Below, in pieces: positions 24,264-31,824 of a stretch of DNA of 64,000 bases (within the stretch, counting starts at the first letter, position 1; every line of letters begins with the position of its first letter). Origin of the DNA: Bacillota bacterium (GTDB taxonomy: Bacteria > Bacillota > Clostridia > Oscillospirales > Oscillospiraceae); assembly GCA_021768085.1 (NCBI GenBank), contig JAETOJ010000004.1, positions 62,001 through 126,000 on the forward strand, read 5' to 3'. Position numbers and translations under genes: made by a program. Under the pieces are notes generated by a model, which saw only the letters and a list, made by a program, of their open reading frames with translations, was not told the origin of the DNA and searched no databases.

Positions 24264-25658
24264 ATGGAACGCATCACCATCGCCTCCGTTTTCGCCGACG
24301 CCGATCGCCTGGACGGCCAGACTATCACCGTCATGGGCTGGGCCCGCACCATCCGGGACATGAAAACCTTCGGCTTTATCGAGCTCAACGACGGCTCCTG
24401 CTTCAAGAACCTCCAGGTGGTCATGGACGCAAACACCTTGGACAACTATAAGGACATCGCCGGCCAGAACGTGGGCGCGGCCCTCATCGTCACCGGCACG
24501 GTGGTGCTCACCCCGGAGGCGAAGCAGCCCCTGGAGGTGAAGGCCGCCTCCATCGCGGTGGAGGGCCCCTCCGCCCCGGAATACCCCCTGCAAAAGAAGC
24601 GCCACAGCGTGGAGTACCTGCGCACCATCCAGCACCTGCGGCCCCGCACCAACCTGTTCTCCGCCGCCTTCCGGGTGCGCTCCGTGGCCGCCCACGCCAT
24701 CCACTGCTTCTTCCAGGATCGGGGCTTTGTGTATATCCACACCCCCATCATCACCGCCTCTGACTGCGAGGGCGCGGGGGAGATGTTCCAGGTCACCACC
24801 CTGGACATGAACAACCCGCCCCGGCTGGAGGACGGATCCGTGGACTGGTCGAAGGACTTCTTCGGCAAGCGGGCCAACCTCACCGTGTCCGGCCAGCTCA
24901 ACGCGGAGAACTTCGCCATGGCCTTCGGCAGCGTTTACACCTTCGGCCCCACCTTCCGGGCGGAGAACTCCAACACCCAGCGCCACGCCGCCGAGTTCTG
25001 GATGATCGAGCCGGAGATGGCCTTCGCCGACCTGGCGGACGACATGGACATGGCCGAGGCCATGATCAAGCACATCATCAACTACGTGATGGAGCGCTGC
25101 CCCGACGAGATGGCCTTCTTTAACTCTTTCGTGGATAAGGGACTGGTGGAGCGCTTACAACACGTGGCCTCCTCCGATTTCGCCCGGGTGAGCTACACCG
25201 ACGCGGTGGAAATACTCAAAAAGAATAACGACAAGTTCGACTACAAGGTGGAGTGGGGCTGCGACCTCCAGACCGAGCACGAGCGCTACCTCACCGAGCA
25301 GGTGTACCAGAAGCCCGTGTTCGTCACCGACTACCCCAAGGACATCAAAGCGTTCTATATGCGGCTGAACGACGACGGGAAAACGGTGGCAGCGGCGGAC
25401 TGCCTGGTGCCGGGGATCGGGGAGATCATCGGCGGCTCCCAGCGCGAGGAGCGCATCGACATACTGGAAAAGCGTATGGCGGAGCTGGGCCTCAATCCCG
25501 AGGATTACTGGTGGTACCTGGATCTGCGGCGGTACGGCTCCTGCCGCCACGCGGGTTTCGGCCTGGGCTTCGAGCGGATGGTGATGTACCTGACGGGCAT
25601 CAGCAACATCCGGGACGTGGAGCTCCACCCCCGCACTGTGGGCAACGCGGAGTTTTAA
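24264..25658 (+). CDS. asnS: Asparaginyl-tRNA synthetase
   Basis: AsnRS charges tRNA-Asn. The 464-residue protein has an N-terminal OB-fold anticodon-binding domain ([25 protein letters not shown]) and a class II catalytic domain with motif 2 ([26 protein letters not shown]) and motif 3 ([18 protein letters not shown]). It ends in the usual RTVGNAEF. The last 40 bases of the gene recur 223 bases downstream (see the repeat entry). Confidence 0.97.
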   Translation: MERITIASVFADADRLDGQTITVMGWARTIRDMKTFGFIELNDGSCFKNLQVVMDANTLDNYKDIAGQNVGAALIVTGTVVLTPEAKQPLEVKAASIAVEGPSAPEYPLQKKRHSVEYLRTIQHLRPRTNLFSAAFRVRSVAAHAIHCFFQDRGFVYIHTPIITASDCEGAGEMFQVTTLDMNNPPRLEDGSVDWSKDFFGKRANLTVSGQLNAENFAMAFGSVYTFGPTFRAENSNTQRHAAEFWMIEPEMAFADLADDMDMAEAMIKHIINYVMERCPDEMAFFNSFVDKGLVERLQHVASSDFARVSYTDAVEILKKNNDKFDYKVEWGCDLQTEHERYLTEQVYQKPVFVTDYPKDIKAFYMRLNDDGKTVAAADCLVPGIGEIIGGSQREERIDILEKRMAELGLNPEDYWWYLDLRRYGSCRHAGFGLGFERMVMYLTGISNIRDVELHPRTVGNAEF

Positions 25659-25841
25659 TTCACGCCAGCGGCCTGGCGGCGCAAATGCTGACGGCTCCAC
25701 GTCGGGGCCCCATCGCAGATGGGCGCGCGTCAGCGCGTCCAAGGGTTTGGCCATGCCAAACCCTTGCCGCAGGCGGAATTCACTTCCGCCGAGGAGTTCA
25801 ATCACAAAGGGAACCCCAGCGAATGGAACATTCGCTGGGGA
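25659..25841. repeat. Chain of perfect hairpins after asnS
   Basis: The segment holds at least five inverted repeats in a row: CGCCAG / CTGGCG (25663-25678), CCCATC / GATGGG (25708-25722), AAGGGTTTGG / CCAAACCCTT (25741-25765), GGCGGAA / TTCCGCC (25772-25790) and a 12-bp stem starting CCCCAGCGAATG (25814-25840). No coding potential is evident. It is bounded by the two copies of the asnS 3' end. Confidence 0.8.
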
Positions 25842-25881
25842 GGAGCTCCACCCACGCACCGTGGGCAACGCGGCGTTTTAA
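25842..25881 (+). repeat. Partial duplicate of the asnS 3' end
   Basis: Forty bases that match 25619-25658, the last codons and stop of asnS, at 37 positions. In the same frame they encode [12 protein letters not shown] plus stop. Two of the three differences are silent, so this copy looks like the end of another asnS allele, not a random match. Confidence 0.85.
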
Positions 25882-25928
25882 GCCTATAAAGCGAGCCCCG
25901 GCATTCAAGCAGTTTCCGTAAAGAAGTT

Positions 25929-25966
25929 AACGCCCGCTGAGAAGCATTTGCTTTTCAGCGGGCGTT
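25929..25966. terminator. Hairpin terminator between asnS and the flavin reductase gene
   Basis: An AACGCCCGCTGA / TCAGCGGGCGTT stem between convergent genes. T-rich sequence follows on the plus strand. Confidence 0.7.
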
Positions 25967-25970
25967 GCCT

Positions 25971-26537
25971 TCACTTTTTCAATTTCAGGCCATCCTTGAA
26001 CGCTTCCCCGACGCGTTCCGTCACCTTGTAATACCCATGGGTGTATGGATCAAAGGCAATGGCGTTCACCAGCGACATATTGAGCTTGCCGTCTGCCATG
26101 ACCTTTTCGTCCGCGGTGACATTGACGACCTTTCCGATCACGCCGCAGCCGTATTTGCCATCCTGATACTCCACAAATTCACACTCGAGACACAGTGGAA
26201 ACTCGTTGATCACCGGGGCATCCACCGCTTCGGCTTTGCTGGCGGTAAGGCCGCTGCGGGCGAATTTATCCGCAGCCGTGTTTCCGGATTCCACGCCGAA
26301 ATAGTCCGCCTCCGCCACATGGGCGGCATCGGCTATGCTGACGGTAAAAGCGCCCCGCGCCTTAATGTTTTTCACCGTCTTATGGGTCTCGGTCAAATTG
26401 AGGGCCACGGTTCCCCGCTCTTGCATGGTGCCCCAGGCGGCGTTCATCACATTCACGCTGCCATCCTCATTGTAGGTGGCAACCATCAGAACCGGCATTG
26501 GGAAAATGCCCTCTGTGATGTTCAGCTTTGTTCTCAT
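25971..26537 (-). CDS. Flavin reductase family protein
   Basis: The 188-residue protein belongs to the FMN-binding split-barrel flavin reductases: FPMPVLMVATYNEDGSVNVMNAAWGTMQ, LNLTETHKTVKNIKARGAFTVSIAD and a C-terminal FDPYTHGYYKV. It would reduce free flavin with NAD(P)H or act as an FMN-bound electron carrier. Three ATGs stand in a row at 26543, 26540 and 26537. The last is best spaced from the GAGG ribosome-binding site. It is divergent from an hxlR-type gene, the usual pairing in which HxlR controls the reductase. Confidence 0.9.
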   Translation of the reverse strand: MRTKLNITEGIFPMPVLMVATYNEDGSVNVMNAAWGTMQERGTVALNLTETHKTVKNIKARGAFTVSIADAAHVAEADYFGVESGNTAADKFARSGLTASKAEAVDAPVINEFPLCLECEFVEYQDGKYGCGVIGKVVNVTADEKVMADGKLNMSLVNAIAFDPYTHGYYKVTERVGEAFKDGLKLKK

Positions 26538-26564
26538 CATCATTACCTCACTTTTTCGATAGAG

Positions 26565-26643
26565 TTGACAGGATCAGCTATCCTGTGTATGATTATAGTG
26601 CTGCTGATAAATAATTCAAGTACTGTCATTTTTGATAGGTACT
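26565..26643. promoter_or_regulatory. Overlapping divergent promoters with a palindromic operator
   Basis: Plus strand: TTGACA (26565-26570), 17 bases, TATGAT (26588-26593). Minus strand: TTGAAT (26619-26614), 16 bases, TATAAT (26597-26592). The two -10 boxes overlap. A 7-bp perfect inverted repeat, ACAGGAT / ATCCTGT at 26568-26586, lies in the plus-strand spacer. A looser AGTAC / GTACT repeat at 26619-26643 flanks the other -35 box. These are candidate HxlR sites. Confidence 0.75.
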
Positions 26644-26663
26644 ATTCGGAAGGATAGCGTACT

Positions 26664-26999
26664 ATGATAAAGAACTATATTGAGAACGCGAATTTTGAGG
26701 ATACCGGATTCAGCTATACGCTGTCTCTCATATCCGGCAAGCATAAAATGGTCATTCTGTACTGCCTTATGGAGTACGAGGTCGTGCGGTTCAACGAGTT
26801 GAAACGGTATCTGAAGAACATATCGGACAAAACCCTCAGTACAAACCTGAAAGAGCTGGAGGCAGACCGGCTGATTATCAGAACAGAGTATCCGCAAATC
26901 CCGCCAAAGGTAGAATACAGGCTCAGTGACCGGGGAAAATCCCTGATGGTTGTTCTGGATCAACTGTGTGTCTGGGGCGAACAGAACAGATTGGTCTGA
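26664..26999 (+). CDS. HxlR-family transcription regulator
   Basis: A 111-residue winged-helix protein with the HxlR pattern: LSLISGKHKMVILYCLMEYEVVRFNELKRYLKNISDKTLSTNLKELEADRLI and RTEYPQIPPKVEYRLSDRGKSL. HxlR proteins often sense reactive aldehydes or redox change. It is divergent from the flavin reductase and likely controls both through the shared region. Base composition is clearly lower in GC than its neighbours, which hints at acquisition together with the reductase gene. Confidence 0.93.
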   Translation: MIKNYIENANFEDTGFSYTLSLISGKHKMVILYCLMEYEVVRFNELKRYLKNISDKTLSTNLKELEADRLIIRTEYPQIPPKVEYRLSDRGKSLMVVLDQLCVWGEQNRLV

Positions 27000-27079
27000 A
27001 CAGCAGCTATCTCCCCGCTTTATCGCACTCTCCCGCTGGCGCTTTCGCTGAAAGGTCATAAGTTGGTGACGCAGAATAA

Positions 27080-27116
27080 AAGGGCGGGACAAGCCTTTGT
27101 GGCCTGTCCTGCCCTT
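27080..27116. terminator. Terminator after the HxlR gene
   Basis: A 12-bp stem, AAGGGCGGGACA / TGTCCTGCCCTT, extended by GCC / GGC, followed by AATTTCTT. Confidence 0.8.
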
Positions 27117-27209
27117 AATTTCTTAATGGGTTCTCGCCCCGCCAGGGGTTGTTTTGCATCCCTTGGCCGGCGGCTGGGAAAAATTATTATATTGTTTTTA
27201 ATTTGGGGG

Positions 27210-27263
27210 TTGACTTTTCCGCCGTTCTGGATAAAATAGAGAGCACGCTAATCATTAGTGTGC
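27210..27263 (+). promoter_or_regulatory. Promoter and operator of the MarR-ABC operon
   Basis: TTGACT at 27210-27215, 16 bases, TAAAAT at 27232-27237. An inverted repeat at 27243-27263 with arms GCACGCTAAT and ATTAGTGTGC covers the expected start site and is the probable MarR operator. Confidence 0.8.
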
Positions 27264-27285
27264 GAACGATTTAGGAGGGTTCCCT

Positions 27286-27816
27286 ATGGACGATCCGTCC
27301 GGCCTGCTGCTCCACCAGCTCATGCGGGCCCACCACAACGCCTGCACCGCCGCCCTCAACGCCCTGGGCCTGCGGGACATCGGCTCGCCCCGGCTGCTGC
27401 TGGAGCTGTTCCGTCTCCCCGACGACCCGGATCAGGCCCCCACCCAGAAGGAGCTGGCCGACCGGCTTCACAGCGCGCCGCCCACCATTGCCGCCTCGCT
27501 GAAGGTGCTGGAGCGGCAGGGCTACGTAGAGCGCCGCACCGACGAGAAGGACACCCGGCGCAACCGGATCTCCATCACCCGGAAGGGGCGGGACGCCATC
27601 ACCCAGGGGATGGACGCCTTCCGGCAGGTGGACGCCCATATGTACGCGGGCTTCACCCAGGAGGAGCGGGCGCTGATGCGGCAGCTTCACAGCCGGATGC
27701 TGGCCAATCTGTACCAGATCGGCGGGGACAAGCGGCAGGATCCGCCCCACGATCCCCTGGGCCCGCCAACCGACCCTCCTCCAGACCCCTTTGAAAGGAA
27801 GTGCAGGACTTGTTAA
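27286..27816 (+). CDS. MarR-family transcription regulator
   Basis: A 176-residue MarR protein with the winged helix PTQKELADRLHSAPPTIAASLKVLERQGYVERRTDEKDTRRNRISITRKG. The C-terminal 30 residues are a proline-rich tail (DPLGPPTDPPPDPFERK), unusual for MarR. Read against the operon it probably represses the two ABC half-exporters that follow; its end overlaps the start of the first. Confidence 0.93.
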   Translation: MDDPSGLLLHQLMRAHHNACTAALNALGLRDIGSPRLLLELFRLPDDPDQAPTQKELADRLHSAPPTIAASLKVLERQGYVERRTDEKDTRRNRISITRKGRDAITQGMDAFRQVDAHMYAGFTQEERALMRQLHSRMLANLYQIGGDKRQDPPHDPLGPPTDPPPDPFERKCRTC

Positions 27817-29546
27817 AACGCATCGCCTCTTACATGAAGGGCTATGAGCGGTATGTCATCGGCTCCCCTGTGCTGGTGATTGTGGAGACCATCTGCCAGC
27901 TGATCATCCCCCTGCTCATGGCCCGCATCATCAACGAGGGCATCCTGAAGGAGGACATGGCCCCCATCTGGCAGTCCGGGGCGCTGATGGTGGTGGTGGC
28001 CTTGGCCGCTACCATTACCGGCGCTGCGGCGGCCAAGTGCGCCACCAACGCCGCTCAGGGCCTGGGCGCCAACCTGCGCCGGGCGGAGTTTGAGCGGGTG
28101 GCCTCCTTCTCCTTTGCCGACATCGACAAATTTTCCTCCTCCTCCCTCATCACCCGGATGACCAACGACGTGACCAACATCCAGAACACGTCCATGATCT
28201 GCCTGCGCATCCTCATCCGGGCGGTGACCATGCTCATCGCCAGCGTGGTGCTCACCCTGTCCATCAACCCGCGCCTGGCCCTGGTGGTGTTGGTGATCCT
28301 GCCCATCATGGCGGTGGCGCTGCTGATCCTGATGAAGATCTGCTTCCCCCTGTTCGAGAGGATGCAGAAGGCCCTGGATCACCTCAACGAGCAGGTGCAG
28401 GAAAACCTCATCGCCGTGCGGGTGGTGAAGTCCTACGTCCGGGAGGATCGGGAGCGGGAGAAGTTCATCGACGCCAACGACGGCTTCACCGCCGCCGGCC
28501 TGCGGGCGGTGCTGCGCATGGTGGCCATCCAGCCCGTGATGATGATCTGTATGTCCGCCGCCACCGTGCTGGTGCTCTATTTCGGCGGGCAGATGGTGCT
28601 GGGCCTGGAGATGGATCTGGGCTACCTCCAGACCGTGTTGGACTATATCATGCAGATCCTCATGTCCATCATGATGGTGGGCATGGCCGTCCTCCAGCTC
28701 ACCCGCACCCAGGCCTCCATCCGCCGGGTGTTTGAGGTCATCGACGCCCAGCCCTCCGTCACCGACGGGGAGCGGCAGAGCCTGCCCGCCCCCCAGGGCC
28801 GGGTGGAGTTCAAGGACGTGTCCTTCCGCTACCAGACCGAGGGGGCCGGGGAGGACGTGCTGAGGCACATCAACCTGACGGTGGAGCCCGGCCAGTTCGT
28901 GGCCATCGTGGGCGGCACCGGCACGGGCAAGTCCTCCCTGGTGAACCTGATCCCCCGGTTCTACGATGTGCACAAGGGCCAGGTGCTGGTGGACGGGCTG
29001 GACGTGCGGGACTACCCGCTGGACGGCCTCCGGGGCCGCATCGGCATGGTGCTGCAAAACAACGTGCTGTTCTCCGGCACCATCCGGGAGAACCTCCTCT
29101 GGGGCAACGAGAACGCCACCGAGGAGGAGCTGATCCAGGCCGCCAAGGACGCCCAGGCCTACGACTTCATCATGTCCTTCCCCGAGGGCTTCGACACCTA
29201 TCTGGAGCAGGGGGGCGTCAACGTGTCCGGCGGGCAGAAGCAGCGCCTTTGCATCGCCCGGGCCATGGTGCGCAGGCCGGCGGTGCTCATTCTGGACGAC
29301 TCCACCTCCGCCGTGGACTCCGCCACCGAGAGCCGCATCCGGGAGTCCTTCCGGGACAACCTGCGGGGCACCACTGTCATCATCATCGCCCAGCGGATCA
29401 GCTCGGTGCAGTACGCCGACAAGATCGTGGTGCTGGACGAGGGCACGGTGGCCGACGTGGGCACCCACGACGAGCTGATGGAGAGCAGCAAAATCTATCG
29501 CGAGATCTACGACTCCCAGCAGGAAGGAGGGGACGGCAATGGCTGA
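27810..29546 (+). CDS. ABC exporter half-transporter, first of a pair
   Basis: A 578-residue fused membrane-ATPase protein of the type I multidrug exporter group. About six membrane segments fill residues 15-300. The ATPase has Walker A GGTGTGKSS, Q-loop VLQNNVLFSGTI, signature VSGGQKQR, Walker B VLILDDSTSAVD and switch IAQRIS. The D-D-S in Walker B replaces the usual D-E, so its catalytic glutamate is lacking, as in degenerate heterodimer partners. I favour the TTG at 27810, well spaced from AAAGGA; a GTG at 27801 is the alternative. It pairs with the next gene. Confidence 0.92.
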   Translation: MLKRIASYMKGYERYVIGSPVLVIVETICQLIIPLLMARIINEGILKEDMAPIWQSGALMVVVALAATITGAAAAKCATNAAQGLGANLRRAEFERVASFSFADIDKFSSSSLITRMTNDVTNIQNTSMICLRILIRAVTMLIASVVLTLSINPRLALVVLVILPIMAVALLILMKICFPLFERMQKALDHLNEQVQENLIAVRVVKSYVREDREREKFIDANDGFTAAGLRAVLRMVAIQPVMMICMSAATVLVLYFGGQMVLGLEMDLGYLQTVLDYIMQILMSIMMVGMAVLQLTRTQASIRRVFEVIDAQPSVTDGERQSLPAPQGRVEFKDVSFRYQTEGAGEDVLRHINLTVEPGQFVAIVGGTGTGKSSLVNLIPRFYDVHKGQVLVDGLDVRDYPLDGLRGRIGMVLQNNVLFSGTIRENLLWGNENATEEELIQAAKDAQAYDFIMSFPEGFDTYLEQGGVNVSGGQKQRLCIARAMVRRPAVLILDDSTSAVDSATESRIRESFRDNLRGTTVIIIAQRISSVQYADKIVVLDEGTVADVGTHDELMESSKIYREIYDSQQEGGDGNG

Positions 29547-31740
29547 GCACAAAGGCCCTCACGGCCCCGGCGGGCCCCATGGCGGGCCCCGCGGCGGCTA
29601 CGGCAAACCCAAGGATCTGCGCCGCACCATGCTGCGCACCGTGAAGTATATCGCCAACCGGCCCGTCCTGCTCATCGCGGCGCTGGTCAGCGTGGTGGCG
29701 TCCGCCCTGCTGGGTGTGGCGGCCACCTACCTGCAAAAGCCCATCATCGACGGCATCACCAGCGCCTGGGCGGCAGGGGAGGCCCAGTGGCCTGAGCTTG
29801 CCGCCTGCTGCCTGCGGCTCATGGCCGCCTATGTGCTGGCGTCGGTGTGTTCCTACGTCCAGTCCAACCTGATGGCCCAGCTGGCCCAGAAGGGCTGCAA
29901 CCGGATGCGCAAGGAGCTGTTCGACAAGCTCCAGGAGCTGCCCCTGAGCTACTTTGACGCCCACACCCACGGCGAGCTCATGAGCCGCTTCACCAACGAC
30001 GCGGACAACGTGCAGCTGGCCCTGGAGCAGTCGGTGGTGCAGCTCATCTCCAGCGCCGTCACCTTTGTGGGCGTGGTGGCCATGATGATCACCCTGTCCC
30101 CGCTGCTGTTTTTGGCCTCGGTGGTGATGCTGGCCGCCGTCATGTCGGTGTTCACCGTGTTCGGCAAGCGCAGCCGGAAGTATTTCTCCAAACAGCAGGC
30201 CGCTTTAGGCGCGGTGAACGGCAACATCCAGGAGATGATCGAGGGCATGAAGGTGGTCAAGGCCTTCAACCACGAGGAGCAGGCCAAGGCCCAGTTCCAG
30301 GCCCTCAACGAGGAGTACCGCTCGGCGGCCAGCCAGGCGGGGTTCTACTCCTCCGCCATCATGCCTGTGGCCTCCAACCTGACCTATATCGGCTACGCCG
30401 TCACCGCCGTCTTAGGCGCCGCCCTGGCCATGAGCGCCGGCGTGAACGTGGGCTTCACCCTGGGCTCCCTGGTAACCTACCTGAAGTACAATCAGCAGGT
30501 CACCCAGCCCATCAACCAGATCTCCATGCAGATGAACTCCCTGCTGTCCGCCATGGCGGGGGCGGAGCGCATCTTCGCCGTCATGGACACCGATCCCGAG
30601 GTGGATCGGGGCCAGGTCACCCTGGTGCCGGTGGAGAAGGACGCCAACGGCTCCCTGTCCAAGTTCACCGGCCAGGGCCGGCCCAAGAACTGGGCCTGGA
30701 AGGTGCCCCGGAACTGCGGGCTCATCCTGGCCCCCGTGCTGGTGGGGGCGGAGGAGGCCGTCACCGAGCTGGGCCAGGCGGACGAGGAAAACGGCGCGCT
30801 GAAGCTGCTGCCCCCCGGCGCGGAGTCCAAAACCGGCCTGTGGGTGCGGATCGGCCCCGACGGGGCCCTCACCCCCATCACAGCGGAGGAGATGGCCTCC
30901 CACCGCTGGGCCTGGAAGTACCCCGGCCCCAACGGGGCCATGGGCTACCACCTCATCCGGGGCGCCGTGCGCAACGTGCCCGGCGAGGAATTCTGCTATA
31001 CCGAGCTGCGGGGCGCGGTGCGGCTGAGCCATGTGGACTTCTCCTACGTGGAGGGCAAGCCGGTGCTGAAGGATATGTCCGTCTACGCCGACCCCGGGCA
31101 GAAGATCGCCTTCGTGGGCTCCACCGGCGCGGGTAAAACCACCGTCACCAACCTGATCAACCGCTTCTATGAGATCCAGGGAGGCCTTATCACCTGCGAC
31201 GGCATCGACGTGCGGGACATTGAGAAGGACTCCCTGCGGCTGAGCCAGGGCGCGGTGCTCCAGGACACCCACCTGTTCACCGGCACGGTGATGGACAACA
31301 TCCGTTACGGCCGGCTGGACGCCACCGACGAGGAGTGTATCTCCGCCGCCAAGACCGCCAACGCCGACGGCTTCATCCGCCGCCTGCCAGAGGGTTATCA
31401 GACGATGCTCACCGGGGACGGGGCCAATCTGTCCCAGGGCCAGCGGCAGCTGCTGTCCATCGCCCGAGCAGCGGTGAAAGATCCCCCCATCATGGTGCTG
31501 GACGAGGCCACGTCCTCCATCGACACCCGCACCGAGCGGCACATCCAGCAGGGCATGGACGCCCTGATGGAGGGGCGGACGGTGTTTGTCATCGCCCACC
31601 GGCTGTCTACCGTGCGCAACGCGGACTGTATCGTGGTCATTGAGCACGGCGAGATCATGGAGAAGGGCAGCCACGCCCAGCTCATGGAGGAGCAGGGGCG
31701 GTACTACCAGCTCTACACCGGGCAGTTTGAATTGGACTAA
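29539..31740 (+). CDS. ABC exporter half-transporter with inserted domain, second of a pair
   Basis: The 733-residue protein begins with a glycine- and histidine-rich leader, then six membrane segments and an ATPase (Walker A GSTGAGKTT, signature LSQGQRQLL, Walker B IMVLDEATSSID with the catalytic Glu, switch IAHRLS). Between membrane and ATPase domains lies an extra 120-130 residues (about 360-490) with two WAWK-P motifs. The complete catalytic site here matches the degenerate one in its partner, as in asymmetric heterodimeric exporters. It overlaps the previous gene and is followed by a terminator. Confidence 0.93.
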   Translation: MAEHKGPHGPGGPHGGPRGGYGKPKDLRRTMLRTVKYIANRPVLLIAALVSVVASALLGVAATYLQKPIIDGITSAWAAGEAQWPELAACCLRLMAAYVLASVCSYVQSNLMAQLAQKGCNRMRKELFDKLQELPLSYFDAHTHGELMSRFTNDADNVQLALEQSVVQLISSAVTFVGVVAMMITLSPLLFLASVVMLAAVMSVFTVFGKRSRKYFSKQQAALGAVNGNIQEMIEGMKVVKAFNHEEQAKAQFQALNEEYRSAASQAGFYSSAIMPVASNLTYIGYAVTAVLGAALAMSAGVNVGFTLGSLVTYLKYNQQVTQPINQISMQMNSLLSAMAGAERIFAVMDTDPEVDRGQVTLVPVEKDANGSLSKFTGQGRPKNWAWKVPRNCGLILAPVLVGAEEAVTELGQADEENGALKLLPPGAESKTGLWVRIGPDGALTPITAEEMASHRWAWKYPGPNGAMGYHLIRGAVRNVPGEEFCYTELRGAVRLSHVDFSYVEGKPVLKDMSVYADPGQKIAFVGSTGAGKTTVTNLINRFYEIQGGLITCDGIDVRDIEKDSLRLSQGAVLQDTHLFTGTVMDNIRYGRLDATDEECISAAKTANADGFIRRLPEGYQTMLTGDGANLSQGQRQLLSIARAAVKDPPIMVLDEATSSIDTRTERHIQQGMDALMEGRTVFVIAHRLSTVRNADCIVVIEHGEIMEKGSHAQLMEEQGRYYQLYTGQFELD

Positions 31741-31744
31741 ATTG

Positions 31745-31777
31745 GAAGGGGAGGCCCCGCGGGGCTTCCCCTTCTCC
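31745..31777 (+). terminator. Terminator after the ABC exporter operon
   Basis: A GAAGGGGAGGCCCC / GGGGCTTCCCCTTC stem with short loop. Confidence 0.8.
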
Positions 31778-31824
31778 GTTCTCTGTGGTAAAATGGGGAA
31801 AAACGGGGAAAGGGGGCTTTGCCC

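Larger units (their letters stand above)
27000..27285. other. Intergenic region between hxlR-type and marR-type genes
   Basis: No gene is evident. It holds a strong terminator at 27080-27116 (AAGGGCGGGACA / TGTCCTGCCCTT), an AT-rich stretch around 27180-27200, and the MarR promoter and operator. Confidence 0.6.

Noticed and set aside
25253-25921. 222-residue frame reaching past asnS into the hairpin chain
   Set aside because: It is in another frame over asnS and then reads through the repeats; no homology-like sequence.
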